Assembly: GCF_039794105.1 (NCBI RefSeq) | Contig: NZ_JBDIWA010000011.1 | Span: 32,866-96,865, forward strand | Reading direction: 5' to 3' | DNA from: Kuenenia sp039794105 | Lineage (GTDB): Bacteria > Planctomycetota > Brocadiia > Brocadiales > Brocadiaceae | DNA: 64,000 nt | Shown: piece by piece, positions 7,893 to 18,713 of the stretch | How positions within the stretch are numbered: the stretch's first letter is position 1 | How the letters are laid out: each line of letters opens with the position of its first letter | The notes under the pieces: generated by a model | What the model was told of the DNA's origin: nothing | The model's input: the letters and a program-made list of their open reading frames with translations, nothing else | Database searches by the model: none | Position numbers and translations under genes: made by a program

Positions 7893-9608
7893 TCAGTGCA
7901 TCGCCATCTTTAATTTTAATGGCTCTACCTCAAGATACTGCAGCGTTTTTCTGATAATTTCCCGCACTGACGGAGCTGCCACAGTGCCGCCATAATAAGC
8001 GCCCTTTGGTTCATCAACCATTATTAACACACAAATACGGGGATTCTCCGCCGGAGCATATGCGACAAAGGAAGCGATATATTTATTTCGCGAATAACGA
8101 CCATCGCTCTTGTTAACCTTCTGGGACGTCCCTGTTTTTCCGGCAACTTCATATTCCGCTAAAAAAGCCCTCTTCCCAGTGCCATTTCTCACGGCATCAA
8201 CTAATATAGGATTTAACAAATCACGGGCAACTTCTTCGCTCATTACACGCCTGATAACCTGAGGCGCATTATATTCTTCTTTAACCTTGCCGTCATTGCC
8301 GGTAATCGACTTTATTATTACTGGTTTTAACAGCAGACCGCCATTTGCAATACTGCTAAATATAGTGACAAACTGAAGCGGTGTTGCGGCAATTTCATGG
8401 CCTATTGAAACCGATACTAAAGAAAATTGCTTAGACCAGCTTTTCAGGGGACGAAAAATTCCCGCCTGTTCTCCGGATAATTCAATACCAGACTTATTCC
8501 CAAAATTAAACTGTTCAAGGTGACGATACATCCTTTCGATTCCCATGCGCATACCCAGCTTTGCCATCCCGATATTACTGGAATGGGTAACAATTTCTGC
8601 AACAGTAAGGGTATCGTAGCGGTGCGAATCATGTAATATTCTTTTCCCCATTACATATCTTCCATTTTCACAGTTAATCATATCATTCGGCCTGGCAAGT
8701 TTATTTTCAAATATGCCGGCCAGCACAATCGGTTTTATTATTGAACCCGGTTCATAATAATCGGTGACTGCCAGATTTTTTCTTGCACTCGCAGGATATT
8801 TGCCAACATTATTTGGATCATATGCAGGCAGATTCGCCATGGCAAGGATTTCTCCGGTGCTTGTATCCATCACAATCGCTGTAGCAGAGGCCGGCGACCA
8901 TGTTTTGCCAAGATTCTCCAGTTCCTCTTCGGCAAAACGCTGAATATTCGCATCAATTGTCAGCATAACATTGTTTCCATGCCTTGGGCGCCGCATCTCT
9001 GTGTCTGCCGTTAAAATATTGCTTTGCTGGGCATCGCGGTACATCCTTTTATAACCAGGCTCTCCGAGCAATGTTTGATTGCATGACAATTCAATACCTT
9101 CAAGACCATTTTCATCGATATCCGTGAACCCGATAACATGGCTTCCTAATGGGCCATTTTGATAAAAACGCTGATACTCATGCTCAATATGCACCCCTTG
9201 CAAGGAGAGCTTCCGAATCTCTTTCAATTCCTCATCGCTGACCCTTCTCTTTATCCAGACAAATTTTTTATCTTTTTCGAGTTTTGCAGATACTTTTGAG
9301 GGGTCAAGGTGTAAGACCTTGCTTAAGTGGCTGGCGACTACAGAAACGTCTTTAATTGCAGAAGGGTTTGCATAAACAGAGCCGACACGTAAAGATTCCG
9401 CAAGCTTCCTACCGTTTCTATCCAATATCAACCCCCTTCTTGCGGATAAGGTTACCTTCTTGCTTTGCTGTGCTTTGGCCAGTTTTAAATATTTATCATG
9501 CTCAAGTACCTGTATACGGCATAAATTTACTGCCAACCCTATGAAGACCAAAATAAGCATAAAACCTATCGTATTCGTCCAAAACCTGTGCATGTTTTTA
9601 AAATACAT
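7893..9608 (-). CDS. ftsI: Division-specific peptidoglycan transpeptidase (class B PBP)
   Basis: FtsI cross-links septal peptidoglycan in the periplasm. The 571-residue protein begins with one uncleaved membrane anchor (FMLILVFIGLAVNLCRI), followed by a PBP dimerisation domain (residues about 45-215) and a transpeptidase domain. Active-site motifs are intact: the SxxK serine in GSIIKP near residue 290, SSN near residue 345 and KTGTSQ near residue 475. It lacks a clear PASTA tail. It sits after ftsL in the usual order, though a 258-bp gap separates the two. A rod-elongation PBP2 is unlikely given the cluster. Confidence 0.95.
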   Translation of the reverse strand: MYFKNMHRFWTNTIGFMLILVFIGLAVNLCRIQVLEHDKYLKLAKAQQSKKVTLSARRGLILDRNGRKLAESLRVGSVYANPSAIKDVSVVASHLSKVLHLDPSKVSAKLEKDKKFVWIKRRVSDEELKEIRKLSLQGVHIEHEYQRFYQNGPLGSHVIGFTDIDENGLEGIELSCNQTLLGEPGYKRMYRDAQQSNILTADTEMRRPRHGNNVMLTIDANIQRFAEEELENLGKTWSPASATAIVMDTSTGEILAMANLPAYDPNNVGKYPASARKNLAVTDYYEPGSIIKPIVLAGIFENKLARPNDMINCENGRYVMGKRILHDSHRYDTLTVAEIVTHSSNIGMAKLGMRMGIERMYRHLEQFNFGNKSGIELSGEQAGIFRPLKSWSKQFSLVSVSIGHEIAATPLQFVTIFSSIANGGLLLKPVIIKSITGNDGKVKEEYNAPQVIRRVMSEEVARDLLNPILVDAVRNGTGKRAFLAEYEVAGKTGTSQKVNKSDGRYSRNKYIASFVAYAPAENPRICVLIMVDEPKGAYYGGTVAAPSVREIIRKTLQYLEVEPLKLKMAMH

Positions 9609-9652
9609 AACCGGCTTTCCTTAGAATAGAAAAAAATACCTTTAAAAATTTA

Positions 9653-9694
9653 CGAACGCTTTCGAGAAAAAAATACTTTCCCCGAAAGCGTTCG
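9653..9694. repeat. Perfect 12-bp inverted repeat upstream of ftsI
   Basis: CGAACGCTTTCG (9653-9664) and CGAAAGCGTTCG (9683-9694) are exact reverse complements around an 18-nt loop, 45-86 bp upstream of the ftsI start. No T-run follows on the minus strand, so it is not a classical terminator. A repeat of the type TCCTCAGTCCTCAA-CTGCCAACTGCCG follows at 9730-9800 and recurs at 60598-60702. Confidence 0.6.
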
Positions 9695-9866
9695 GGAGGA
9701 AGGCAATAAAATAAGTTCAAATATCAATCCTCAGTCCTCAATCCTCAGGTGGCAATGGTCACTTTTGCCAATTGCCGATTGTAGACTGCCAACTGCCGAA
9801 CAGACAAATACTAATAACATCTTACCGTTTTACTATCTCCTGAAAAATTCTCACATTTAACCATCT

Positions 9867-10232
9867 CTAGTTATGGAGCACACGACCCTTCAATATTTGT
9901 TCTTTTTGTGTATATAAATTACCTGCCATAATTGTTTTTGCATCCCGCCCCACATTTCCCTTTATATTCCCGGCAACCACACTGTTCTGAAAATATTCTT
10001 TAGGTAAAAGCGCCAGTTGATAGATTTTTACCTTATCTACAATCACCTCGGGTGATTTTAATTTCTGCACATAATAATTGAGGTTTTTGTTTCTTTCAGA
10101 CATCTCATTAAAATCTTTTTGCAGTTGTGCAATCTGATACCCTGTTTCAATGGTTTTATTTCTCTCCCATACAACCAACACCGCCATAGTTATTATAATA
10201 GCAAACATTACCAACCATCTGAACATTCCCAT
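9867..10232 (-). CDS. ftsL: FtsL-like division protein
   Basis: FtsL proteins are short bitopic proteins that link the divisome to FtsW/FtsI. The start is placed at the ATG at 10232 (MGMFRWLVMF). It lies one base behind the rsmH stop and has AGAAAGGA as a ribosome binding site inside the rsmH end; the longer reading from a TTG at 10250 runs through that site. The 121-residue product has one N-terminal membrane helix, then a heptad-like coiled coil (QIAQLQKDFNEMSERNKNL) and a basic/hydrophobic tail. FtsL proteins are too divergent for sequence proof; size, topology and the rsmH-ftsL-ftsI order support the name. Confidence 0.82.
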   Translation of the reverse strand: MGMFRWLVMFAIIITMAVLVVWERNKTIETGYQIAQLQKDFNEMSERNKNLNYYVQKLKSPEVIVDKVKIYQLALLPKEYFQNSVVAGNIKGNVGRDAKTIMAGNLYTQKEQILKGRVLHN

Positions 10233-10233
10233 G

Positions 10234-11133
10234 TTAAATCCTTTCTGCAACTCTGAGTTTTGCGCTTCTGCTCCTCGCGTTTCTTTCTATTTCAGAAGCA
10301 CACGGCCTTAAAGGTTTTTTGGTTATTATGTGAAAAATATTTTTATCTTCCATCTCTATAAAACTGTTTTTCACAATTCTATCTTCCAGTGAATGAAAGC
10401 TTATGACGGCAATACGCGCACCTTTTACCATAGAAAAATGAATCTTATTCAAAAATTTTTCCAAACTTTCCAGTTCTCTGTTAACTGCTATTCTCAATGC
10501 CTGAAAGACCCTTGTTGCAGGATGAATTCTGTGTCTCATAGATGGCACAGCACGTTCTATTATCCTTGCTAACTGTATTGTTGACTTTAATCCGGATACA
10601 CTTCTTTCTTTTATTATCCGCCTTGCAATTCTTTTTGACCAACGTTCTTCCCCATATTTTTTTAACAATCCCTGCAAATCCCGTTCAGATATCTTCCGTA
10701 ATAAATCCTGCGCCATAAAGGAAGCCGTTCGGTCCATTCTCATATCAAGCGGGCCTTCTTTAGAAAAACTAAATCCGCGCTCTGCGTTATCAAACTGCAA
10801 TGAAGAAGCGCCCAGATCGAGAAGTACACCATGAACTCCGTCAATGCCAGCCTGCCGCAATACTTCATCAGCATCGACATAATCGGCATGGTACAATTTA
10901 AACGGACATCCTCTGTCCGATAAATACTCTTTTGTCATATTTAACATCTCAAAATCCTTATCAATGCCAATCAAACAACCATCAGGTTTAATCCTGTCCA
11001 TTATTTTACCTGCATGCCCTCCGCCTCCCACCGTGCAATCCAAGATAATGCGGCCCGGCTGCAAACACAGGTATTCCAACACCTCATCAACCATGACCGG
11101 CTCATGAAGCAGATTATCTTTTTTACCAGACAT
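10234..11133 (-). CDS. rsmH: 16S rRNA (cytosine1402-N4)-methyltransferase
   Basis: RsmH (MraW) methylates C1402 of 16S rRNA using S-adenosylmethionine. The 299-residue protein shows HEPVMVDEVLEYL at the N-terminus, the SAM loop DCTVGGGGHAGKIM near residue 33, LLDLGASSLQFDNAERGFSF near residue 105 and the C-terminal FHSLEDRIVKN block. Length and motifs are standard. It is the second gene of the dcw cluster, 117 bp behind mraZ, and is translationally close to ftsL. Confidence 0.97.
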   Translation of the reverse strand: MSGKKDNLLHEPVMVDEVLEYLCLQPGRIILDCTVGGGGHAGKIMDRIKPDGCLIGIDKDFEMLNMTKEYLSDRGCPFKLYHADYVDADEVLRQAGIDGVHGVLLDLGASSLQFDNAERGFSFSKEGPLDMRMDRTASFMAQDLLRKISERDLQGLLKKYGEERWSKRIARRIIKERSVSGLKSTIQLARIIERAVPSMRHRIHPATRVFQALRIAVNRELESLEKFLNKIHFSMVKGARIAVISFHSLEDRIVKNSFIEMEDKNIFHIITKKPLRPCASEIERNARSRSAKLRVAERI

Positions 11134-11250
11134 ATGATATTTTCATAAAAACCTGCGCGGGTTCAATCCTGGAATATCTCATTGATTTCACAGTGATTAT
11201 AATGCGTTTGTCCTGATCCTGCCATTCATCGGTTATAAGGAAAGTCATGC

Positions 11251-11691
11251 TTACTGGAATAAATCTTCTGCAATTTCTTCATATTCCTCGTTAGTTTCCG
11301 ATTCAAAGTCGCTCCAGTTTTTTTCATCCCAGATTTCAATCCGGTTGTTCACACCCACAATAACAACATTTTTTTGTATATTCGCAATTTCTTTGAGGTA
11401 CTGAGGAATTAATATGCGACCATGAGGATCCGTTACGCTAATGTGTTGGGCTTTAGAGAAAAAAAGACGCTGAAATTGTCGCGCCTTTTTATTCGTAAAA
11501 GAGGATTGTTCTATTTTGGAAACAACACCTTGCCATTCTTTAGGGGTATACATGAAGAGACATGTATCGAGGCCCCGCGTTATATAAAACCCTTTCCCCT
11601 CAACTTCTTCATTAATGCTTTCACGCAAAGAAGCCGGAATGGCAAGGCGGTTTTTAGTATCTATTGTGTGTCGGTACTCTCCGGTGAACAT
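11251..11691 (-). CDS. mraZ: Transcriptional regulator MraZ
   Basis: MraZ is an AbrB-fold DNA-binding protein that represses the dcw operon it heads. The 146-residue product has the two repeated SpoVT/AbrB-like halves: MFTGEYRHTIDTKNRLAIPA at the N-terminus, and a second copy around HISVTDPHGRILIPQYLKE near residue 85. The second half contains the conserved DxxGR. The start ATG at 11691 is preceded by GTGGGGAAAAC, so the last operator repeat may double as the ribosome binding site. Four direct repeats just upstream match known MraZ operators, so autoregulation is likely. Confidence 0.97.
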   Translation of the reverse strand: MFTGEYRHTIDTKNRLAIPASLRESINEEVEGKGFYITRGLDTCLFMYTPKEWQGVVSKIEQSSFTNKKARQFQRLFFSKAQHISVTDPHGRILIPQYLKEIANIQKNVVIVGVNNRIEIWDEKNWSDFESETNEEYEEIAEDLFQ

Positions 11692-11699
11692 ATGTTTTC

Positions 11700-11735
11700 C
11701 CCACTTTTCACCACTTTATACCACTTTATACCACT
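11700..11735 (-). promoter_or_regulatory. MraZ operator: four GTGG boxes with 10-bp period
   Basis: On the minus strand GTGGTATAAA, GTGGTATAAA, GTGGTGAAAA and GTGGGG follow each other at exactly ten-base spacing, ending about 9 bp before the mraZ ATG. MraZ of other bacteria is known to bind tandem TGGG/GTGG-type repeats spaced one helical turn apart, just ahead of its own gene. The match in motif, period and place is strong. Confidence 0.85.
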
Positions 11736-11747
11736 TGCATGGCTATG

Positions 11748-11775
11748 AAATTATCTTATTTTTTTCTTTTGTCAA
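11748..11775 (-). promoter_or_regulatory. Candidate sigma-70 promoter of the dcw cluster
   Basis: A perfect TTGACA (minus strand, 11770-11775) is followed after 16 bp by TAATTT (11748-11753). Transcription would begin near 11741, placing the four MraZ boxes in the leader, as in enterobacterial mraZ promoters. The -10 box is weak, so this is tentative. Confidence 0.5.
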
Positions 11776-12159
11776 CAAATATTTTTCCCTTTGTTTTTAC
11801 GTAATCCGCGGAATATTAACTATCTATCCAAATGGTTGTCATATTATCATCTTCAGGTACTATATGTTGTAGTAATAAAAAAGAATGTTTTTCCTGAAAT
11901 TTGACGTACGTTTTTCTTTTTTTCATGAATTTCCATAATTGAACACTGTTTTTTTAATTGTTATTTTCTTAGATGTCTCTTAATATGAAGCAAAGAAACC
12001 AAAGTGCCTGTAATTTTCTGTTTTTACCTGAAGAACCTTTTTATCCGCAGATTTCGCAGATTAGCGCAGATAAAAACCTTCTTTAATCTTCTCCCAATCT
12101 GTGGAAATCTGCGTAATCTGTGGATTATTTATTTTCATCCCCATTTATGACTAAAGCGC
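11776..12159. other. Intergenic region between mraZ and queA
   Basis: This divergent gap contains AT-rich sequence and, at about 12040-12130, copies of CGCAGATT and AATCTGTGGA-type repeat in both orientations (GCAGATTTCGCAGATTAGCG and AATCTGCGTAATCTGTGG). No gene was seen. The queA promoter should lie here but is not obvious. Confidence 0.5.
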
Positions 12160-13251
12160 ATGGATGTTTCACTGCCAAATACCGGAATGCCTGACGCCTC
12201 TATTATTTCTCATAAATTATCCGATTATGATTTCGATCTTCCAAAAGAACTTATTGCCCAAAAACCTACGGAAGAAAGGGATAACGCGCGGCTTTTGGTT
12301 TTACATCGCCGCACTGGCAGGATGGAGCATCGCAGATTCAGTGAAATTGCCGGTTACCTCCGCCCTGAAGATCTTCTCGTGTTGAATAATACGAAGGTTA
12401 TTCCGTCACGAATAGCCGGTAAAAAGCCTCATGGGGCATATGTAGATTTATTGTTCATAGAAGAATTGGAAGGTAATCACTGGAAGGCTTTGCTAAAATC
12501 AAATGGACCGTTAAAAAAAGGAGAGAAGATTTATCTTGATAATACCGCTGTTTCAGCCAGTTTACTTGGAAAACATGAAGATAACTCGTGGATATTGCGG
12601 ATAGAAAACGGGGCGAATATAAGGGAACTTATTCATCGAACAGGAGAAATGCCATTACCCCCATATATAAAACGTCCTAAAAAAAACAATACACTTTCCA
12701 CCCTGGATGCAGAACGATATCAGACTGTGTTCGCCCAAAAGGAAGGCGCTATCGCAGCCCCAACGGCGGGATTACATTTTAGCAAGGATGTTTTGGGAAA
12801 AATAAGAAATAGCGGAACAGATATAGCGTTTGTCACACTTCATGTCGGATTAGGCACGTTTTTGCCTATCAAAACGGAAGAGATAAAAAATCACCACATG
12901 CATAAAGAATATTACGAATATCCAAGAGAATTGCTCAAAAAAATAACTATCACCAAAAACCGGGGTGGACGCATTATTGCAACCGGAAGCACATCTTGCC
13001 GGACGCTTGAAACGATTGCATTGAATAACAACATACATCAGTTTTCCGGCTATACGGATTTGTTTATTTATCCGCCATATCCATTTCAATACGTTGACGC
13101 GCTCATTACCAACTTTCATCTTCCGAAAACCACTCTTTTCTTATTAGTTTCAGCCTTTGCAGGAAGGGAACAAATTTTGAACGCCTATGAAATTGCCAAA
13201 AAAGAGGGATATCGTTTTTACAGCTACGGTGACTGTATGCTGATCATTTAA
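12160..13251 (+). CDS. queA: tRNA preQ1(34) S-adenosylmethionine ribosyltransferase-isomerase
   Basis: QueA transfers the ribosyl group of SAM to preQ1 in the wobble position of tRNA, giving epoxyqueuosine. The conserved N-terminus LSDYDFDLPKELIAQ-P, the central YQTVFA--EGAIAAPTAGLHF block and the GLGTFLPI and ITNFHLPKTTL motifs are all present. The 363-residue ORF has about 18 extra residues before the usual start (KLSDYDFDLP). Starts at the ATG at 12160 or the ATG nine codons on (MPDASIISH) both lack a good ribosome binding site, so the true start is uncertain. nrdJ follows after 120 bp. Confidence 0.95.
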   Translation: MDVSLPNTGMPDASIISHKLSDYDFDLPKELIAQKPTEERDNARLLVLHRRTGRMEHRRFSEIAGYLRPEDLLVLNNTKVIPSRIAGKKPHGAYVDLLFIEELEGNHWKALLKSNGPLKKGEKIYLDNTAVSASLLGKHEDNSWILRIENGANIRELIHRTGEMPLPPYIKRPKKNNTLSTLDAERYQTVFAQKEGAIAAPTAGLHFSKDVLGKIRNSGTDIAFVTLHVGLGTFLPIKTEEIKNHHMHKEYYEYPRELLKKITITKNRGGRIIATGSTSCRTLETIALNNNIHQFSGYTDLFIYPPYPFQYVDALITNFHLPKTTLFLLVSAFAGREQILNAYEIAKKEGYRFYSYGDCMLII

Positions 13252-13371
13252 TTCTGTGGACTTAACCATAAAGCTTATCCACACTTTGTGAGTGAAAATT
13301 TATTATATTTTTGCGCAAAACGTAAGAATAAAATGCCACTATAGTGATAATTTACTTTTTTCAATAAAAAT

Positions 13372-15112
13372 ATGGACAAAAACACCCTTTTCTTATCTCA
13401 AAACGCTAAACTGACGCTTGAAAAGAGATATTTAAAAAAAAATGTCTCCGGCAAGATCATAGAATCGCCTGAAGACATGTTTCGCAGAGTGGCAAAAAAT
13501 ATCGCCTCGGTTGATTTAACTTATAATAAAAAGGCCGATATTGTTTCCCTGGAAGAAGAGTTTTACCACCTTATGACCTCACTGCAATTTTTGCCCAACT
13601 CACCCACATTAATGAACGCAGGCAGGCATCTGCAACAATTGCTCGCATGTTTCGTATTGCCTGTGGAAGATTCCATCGAAGGCATATTTGATACCGTAAA
13701 ACAAGCCGCCTTAATCCACAAAAGCGGGGGCGGCACCGGTTTCAGTTTTTCACGCATAAGACCGAAAAATGATATTGTAAGCGCTTCATGTGGTATGGCA
13801 AGCGGCCCTGTTTCCTTTATGAAGGTTTTCAATGAAGCGACGGAGGCCATAAACCAGGGTGGTTTCAGACGAGGCGCAAACATGGCGGCGCTGAACGTAA
13901 ATCATCCGGATATTTTTGATTTTATTCATGTAAAAAATGCTGAAGGTGTTTTGACAAATTTTAACATTTCTGTCGGGATTACGAATGCGTTCATGGAGGC
14001 AGTGGAAAATGACGAAACATTTCCCCTCATTAATCCGAGAACGAAATTGGTTGTCAAAACAATAAGGGCAAAAGATCTTTTTAAGGAAATCGTACAATCC
14101 GCATGGAAAAATGGCGAGCCGGGCGTTTTATTCATTGATGCCATAAACGCCGCCAATCCTACCCCATTGCTTGGGAGTATTGAGGGAACAAATCCCTGCG
14201 GAGAGCAGCCTCTGCTACCTTACGAAGCATGTGTTTTAGGATCGGTTAATGTTTCGCAAATGACTACATACAAAAATGATCATTATGAAATGAATTGGCA
14301 CACATTGGAGAAAACAATCCATCTTGCCGTGCACTTTCTTGACAATGTTATTGACGCAACAAAGTATCCATTACCTCAGATTGAAGAGATAACCAAAGGC
14401 AACAGAAAAATAGGATTGGGGATAATGGGATTTGCAGACCTTCTCATAAAACTCAATATTCCTTATAATTCAGAAGAAGCCATTAGATTTACAGAGGAAC
14501 TTTTACGATTCTTCTCCGGAAAAGCGAATGAAGCATCTGAAAGATTGGCGTCAGAACGCGATGTGTTTCCCAACTATGAAAAAAGTATTTATGCACGGCA
14601 AAATAGCCCCAAATATAGAAATGCTACACGAACAACAATAGCGCCTACGGGCACTATCGGCATTATTGCCAATTGTTCCAGCGGCATAGAGCCTCTGTTT
14701 GCCATTGCATATACAAGAAATGTTCTCGTTGAAGGCGGATTGCCGGAAGTTCATCCGTTTTTTGAAAACGTTGCAAAAAAAAGAGGACTGTATACTGATA
14801 AACTTTTAGCAGAGGTAAAAAGGGAGGGTTCAATACAAAATATTGCCTCTATTCCGGATGATATAAAAAGAATATTTGCAACGGCAAGAGACATTTCGCC
14901 GGAATATCACGTAAAAATTCAATCTGTCTGCCAAAAATATATCGATAACGCCGTTTCCAAAACTATTAATTTTCCAAAAGAATCAACCGCTGAGGATGTG
15001 GAAAAGGTCTTCATGCTGGCATACAGAAGCGGTTGTAAAGGAATAACCATTTACAGGGATAAGAGCAGAATGTCACAGGCGCTTTCCTTTGAATGTGCAT
15101 GCACAAAAGATC

Positions 15113-15141
<29 letters not shown>
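13372..15141 (+). CDS. nrdJ: Adenosylcobalamin-dependent (class II) ribonucleotide reductase
   Basis: This enzyme reduces ribonucleotides to deoxyribonucleotides with a B12-generated radical and needs no oxygen, which fits an anaerobe. The 589-residue protein has the N-terminal substrate cysteine region LLACFVLPVEDS, GGGTGFSFSRIRP, the active-site loop NPCGEQPLLPYEAC (Cys and Glu of the finger loop), GLGIMGFADLL and the phosphate-binding APTGTIGIIANCSSGIEP. Near the C-terminus CAC may serve as the redox relay. No cobalamin riboswitch was seen upstream. Its 3' end overlaps the convergent gene at 15113 by 29 bp. Confidence 0.93.
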
Positions 15142-16522
<1,381 letters not shown>

Positions 16523-16675
16523 TATTCAGAAAATGTTTTTCTTGTATTACTGTTTAAAAAATTCTTTTTTTGCAAGGTTTTACCCTTTCCCCTTGAAAGA
16601 AGGGTGGTTATATTTGGTTGAGGCTTTGCTGCGCTGTGTTACTCTACCTTCGGGCGTTCAATGACAGAAAACTGC

Positions 16676-17116
16676 TCAACAACCCAGTTTTTGTTTTAAA
16701 ATCGTTTGAACCCTCTTCCCGTCTGCTGTTCCGCCGCATTTGTTCATAATAAGCTTCATTGCAACGCCAAATTCTTTTCCGGTAAAGTTGTTTTCATCAA
16801 CAACTTCATTAACAATTTTCTGCATATCTTCATCAGAAAGCTGTTTTGGAAGATATTCCTCCACGATAGCAAGCTCATTATCTATTTCTCTTGTCTTTTC
16901 CGGTAACGAAAGCCTTTCATACTCTTCCCGCGTCTTCTTTAATTTTTTCTGATACCCCTGGACTACTGCAGCATAATCTATCTGATCCCTTGGTTTGCCA
17001 GACGTCTCTGCAATTTTTATATCCGCAAGCATCATACGCAAGACTGAGGTTCTCATCTTATCTTGCGCTTTCATGGAAGATTTTAAATCTTCTTTGATCT
17101 TTTCATTTAAATCCAT
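16676..17116 (-). CDS. GatB/YqeY domain protein
   Basis: A 146-residue soluble protein of the YqeY family: MDLNEKIKEDLKSSMKAQD, then TSVLRMMLADIK, an EEYLPKQLSDEDM segment and a GKEFGVAMKLIMNKCGGTADG C-terminus. The same fold forms the tail of the GatB amidotransferase, but here it stands alone. Its exact role is unknown, with a tRNA-related amidotransferase link proposed for the family. It starts 3 bp behind the zinc-ribbon gene at 17120, so the two are probably co-transcribed. Confidence 0.9.
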   Translation of the reverse strand: MDLNEKIKEDLKSSMKAQDKMRTSVLRMMLADIKIAETSGKPRDQIDYAAVVQGYQKKLKKTREEYERLSLPEKTREIDNELAIVEEYLPKQLSDEDMQKIVNEVVDENNFTGKEFGVAMKLIMNKCGGTADGKRVQTILKQKLGC

Positions 17117-17119
17117 AGT

Positions 17120-17401
17120 TTATTCCCCGTTAAATGAATACCCTTCAACTTTATGCCCGCAATTGGGGCAATACGCAGGGCTGCCCTCATAATGTCTCCC
17201 GCAGTATTTACAAGGTGTCAATATTTCCACCTGCGACTGTCTGGGCCGTGTAAACAAATACAACGGTAAAAACACAATCATAAGCAAAAACGCACCTAAC
17301 ATCCATCCGACGGCAGAAATGGTTTTATATCCTTTACTTTTGGCATCCATGTAAACCCAAACCGCCACCGCAGCAGCAATAAGCAATCCAATAAATCTCA
17401 T
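17120..17401 (-). CDS. Membrane protein with C-terminal zinc ribbon
   Basis: The start is taken at the ATG at 17401 (MRFIGLLIAAAVAVWVYMDA), 8 nt behind GGAAGGGG; the upstream in-frame codons run through this site. The 93-residue product has two membrane segments (residues about 3-17 and 32-52), then a short basic stretch and a zinc ribbon with CKYCGRHY and CPNCGHK. This topology is common in small uncharacterised inner-membrane proteins; no function can be assigned. It is the promoter-proximal partner of the YqeY gene. Confidence 0.75.
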   Translation of the reverse strand: MRFIGLLIAAAVAVWVYMDAKSKGYKTISAVGWMLGAFLLMIVFLPLYLFTRPRQSQVEILTPCKYCGRHYEGSPAYCPNCGHKVEGYSFNGE

Positions 17402-17624
17402 AATCATTACCCCTTCCCTGTAAGGGTGAAATATAGCACACAAAACTTTTGCAGTCAAATAATTATCATTGCCGCATCTTGTGCCGGCAAACGATTTATT
17501 GTAATTATATTTTTATTTTATACAAGAAAATTAACCTTGAAACTATTTTATCCTGTAGTAAAATACCTTGAAAATTTTATTAATGAGAAAACCTGCAAAT
17601 ATATCTATACAAAGGATGGTGTCG

Positions 17625-17816
17625 ATGAAATACCTATATACGGCTGAAGATTGTCCAAAGTGCGAAACGTTGAAGGAAAAATACAGGGCAGATGGCATAC
17701 GATTTGTTGAAAGAAACGCCGAAAGGATCAAGCAACCCGAAGATGATATTGACAGAGAAGCCTTGGTACAAGCTTCAATGCAAAATATGGAACTACCTGT
17801 TGAGGTAGATGCTTAA
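17625..17816 (+). CDS. Glutaredoxin-like thiol protein, short
   Basis: Translation from the ATG at 17625 (AAGGA lies nine bases upstream) gives 63 residues, MKYLYTAEDCPKCETLKEKY onward. It has a CPKC redox motif after the first strand and ends at ELPVEVDA, which corresponds to the cis-proline strand of glutaredoxins. The usual last strand and helix are missing, so this is a minimal or 3'-truncated member. The family acts in dithiol reduction; a link to the class II ribonucleotide reductase at 13372 is only a guess. An upstream ATG at 17568 is in frame, but lacks a ribosome binding site. Confidence 0.7.
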   Translation: MKYLYTAEDCPKCETLKEKYRADGIRFVERNAERIKQPEDDIDREALVQASMQNMELPVEVDA

Positions 17817-17829
17817 ATTGACACCCGTG

Positions 17830-18012
17830 AATCTTGCACTCAATTGATTGCCCGGTATGATCCATAAAACATGGTGAGAAAGGAATAAGGCACAGACGTG
17901 TAATGCCGAAGGGATTGAATATGATTAACACCGCATGAGAACGTGGAGAGAATACCTCAAGCCACCCGCCAACCCCGGCGAGGGAGAATAGGCAGGGCGT
18001 ATTCCCTATTTT
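17830..18012 (+). ncRNA. Possible structured RNA or intron remnant, ending in terminator-like hairpin
   Basis: The segment behind the glutaredoxin-like gene is less AT-rich than its surroundings. It contains TGCCGAAGGGATTGAA, ACACCGCATGAGAACGTGG and CCGCCAACCCCGGCGAGG, which resemble pieces of group II intron domains. It ends with GGGAGAATA/TATTCCC pairing (17982-18006) and TATTTTT. No intron-encoded protein or clear domain V was found, so only a weak call is possible. Confidence 0.3.
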
Positions 18013-18713
18013 TCATAACACATCATTGCGAAGAGGTATTTTACTATTTGTAACCTGAACCACACGTTTTATGCTACCTCCACCTTTATATCCCTAAGAA
18101 GGGGATAACAGCACCGTCGCTAAATAAAGTAGAGACGCAAAATCTTACGTCTATACTTTATTTCAGGAAGCAAACATCAGGATAATCGCTTCTAAAAGAC
18201 AATCTTTTTGACACTTTACAAAGACACTCGTTTATCCCATCCCGCCATTCATCTTTTATTTTAGACTCCTACTTTAGCCGTTTTCCCCTTGGCGTAATAC
18301 TTTAAGGACACTACGTCTTATTACGGAACAATTTATTCTTTTGAAAAACTCCTGAAAAGCTTTGTGAGGATCGGCCTATAAGGCACATAAACAATACATC
18401 GATCCTTTGGAGCTTTATCATCGTATTTGGTTTAGCTATTAACATTTCACCCCTCCAGGGTTATTTTAAAAAAACGAAAATGTTACGAAAATAAAAAATA
18501 GATAAGAACTGGGCAATATTTTGTAACGATTTATTAGATTATTATGTTATAATTCGCGCTTATTTAATAATTTGAATAAAAAAAACCTTCATTAGAATTT
18601 TGTAAAATGGTAAAAATATATATTCCGGGAGAACATTTAGTAAATAAATTATGTTATATAATACGTGTAGATGATTATTTTATTTTATTCACTTAACTCA
18701 ATAAAATAGTGCT
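18013..18713. other. Intergenic region upstream of the sigma factor, with palindrome
   Basis: About 700 bp without a supported gene. A 16-bp inverted repeat with one mismatch (AAATAAAGTAGAGACG at 18122-18137 against CGTCTATACTTTATTT at 18148-18163) belongs to the GTAGAGACG family. The last 250 bp are very AT-rich and probably hold the rpoD promoter. Confidence 0.55.

Noticed and set aside
13252..13371. Possible cobalamin riboswitch before nrdJ
   Set aside because: Only 120 bp and none of the conserved box sequences or pairing is present.
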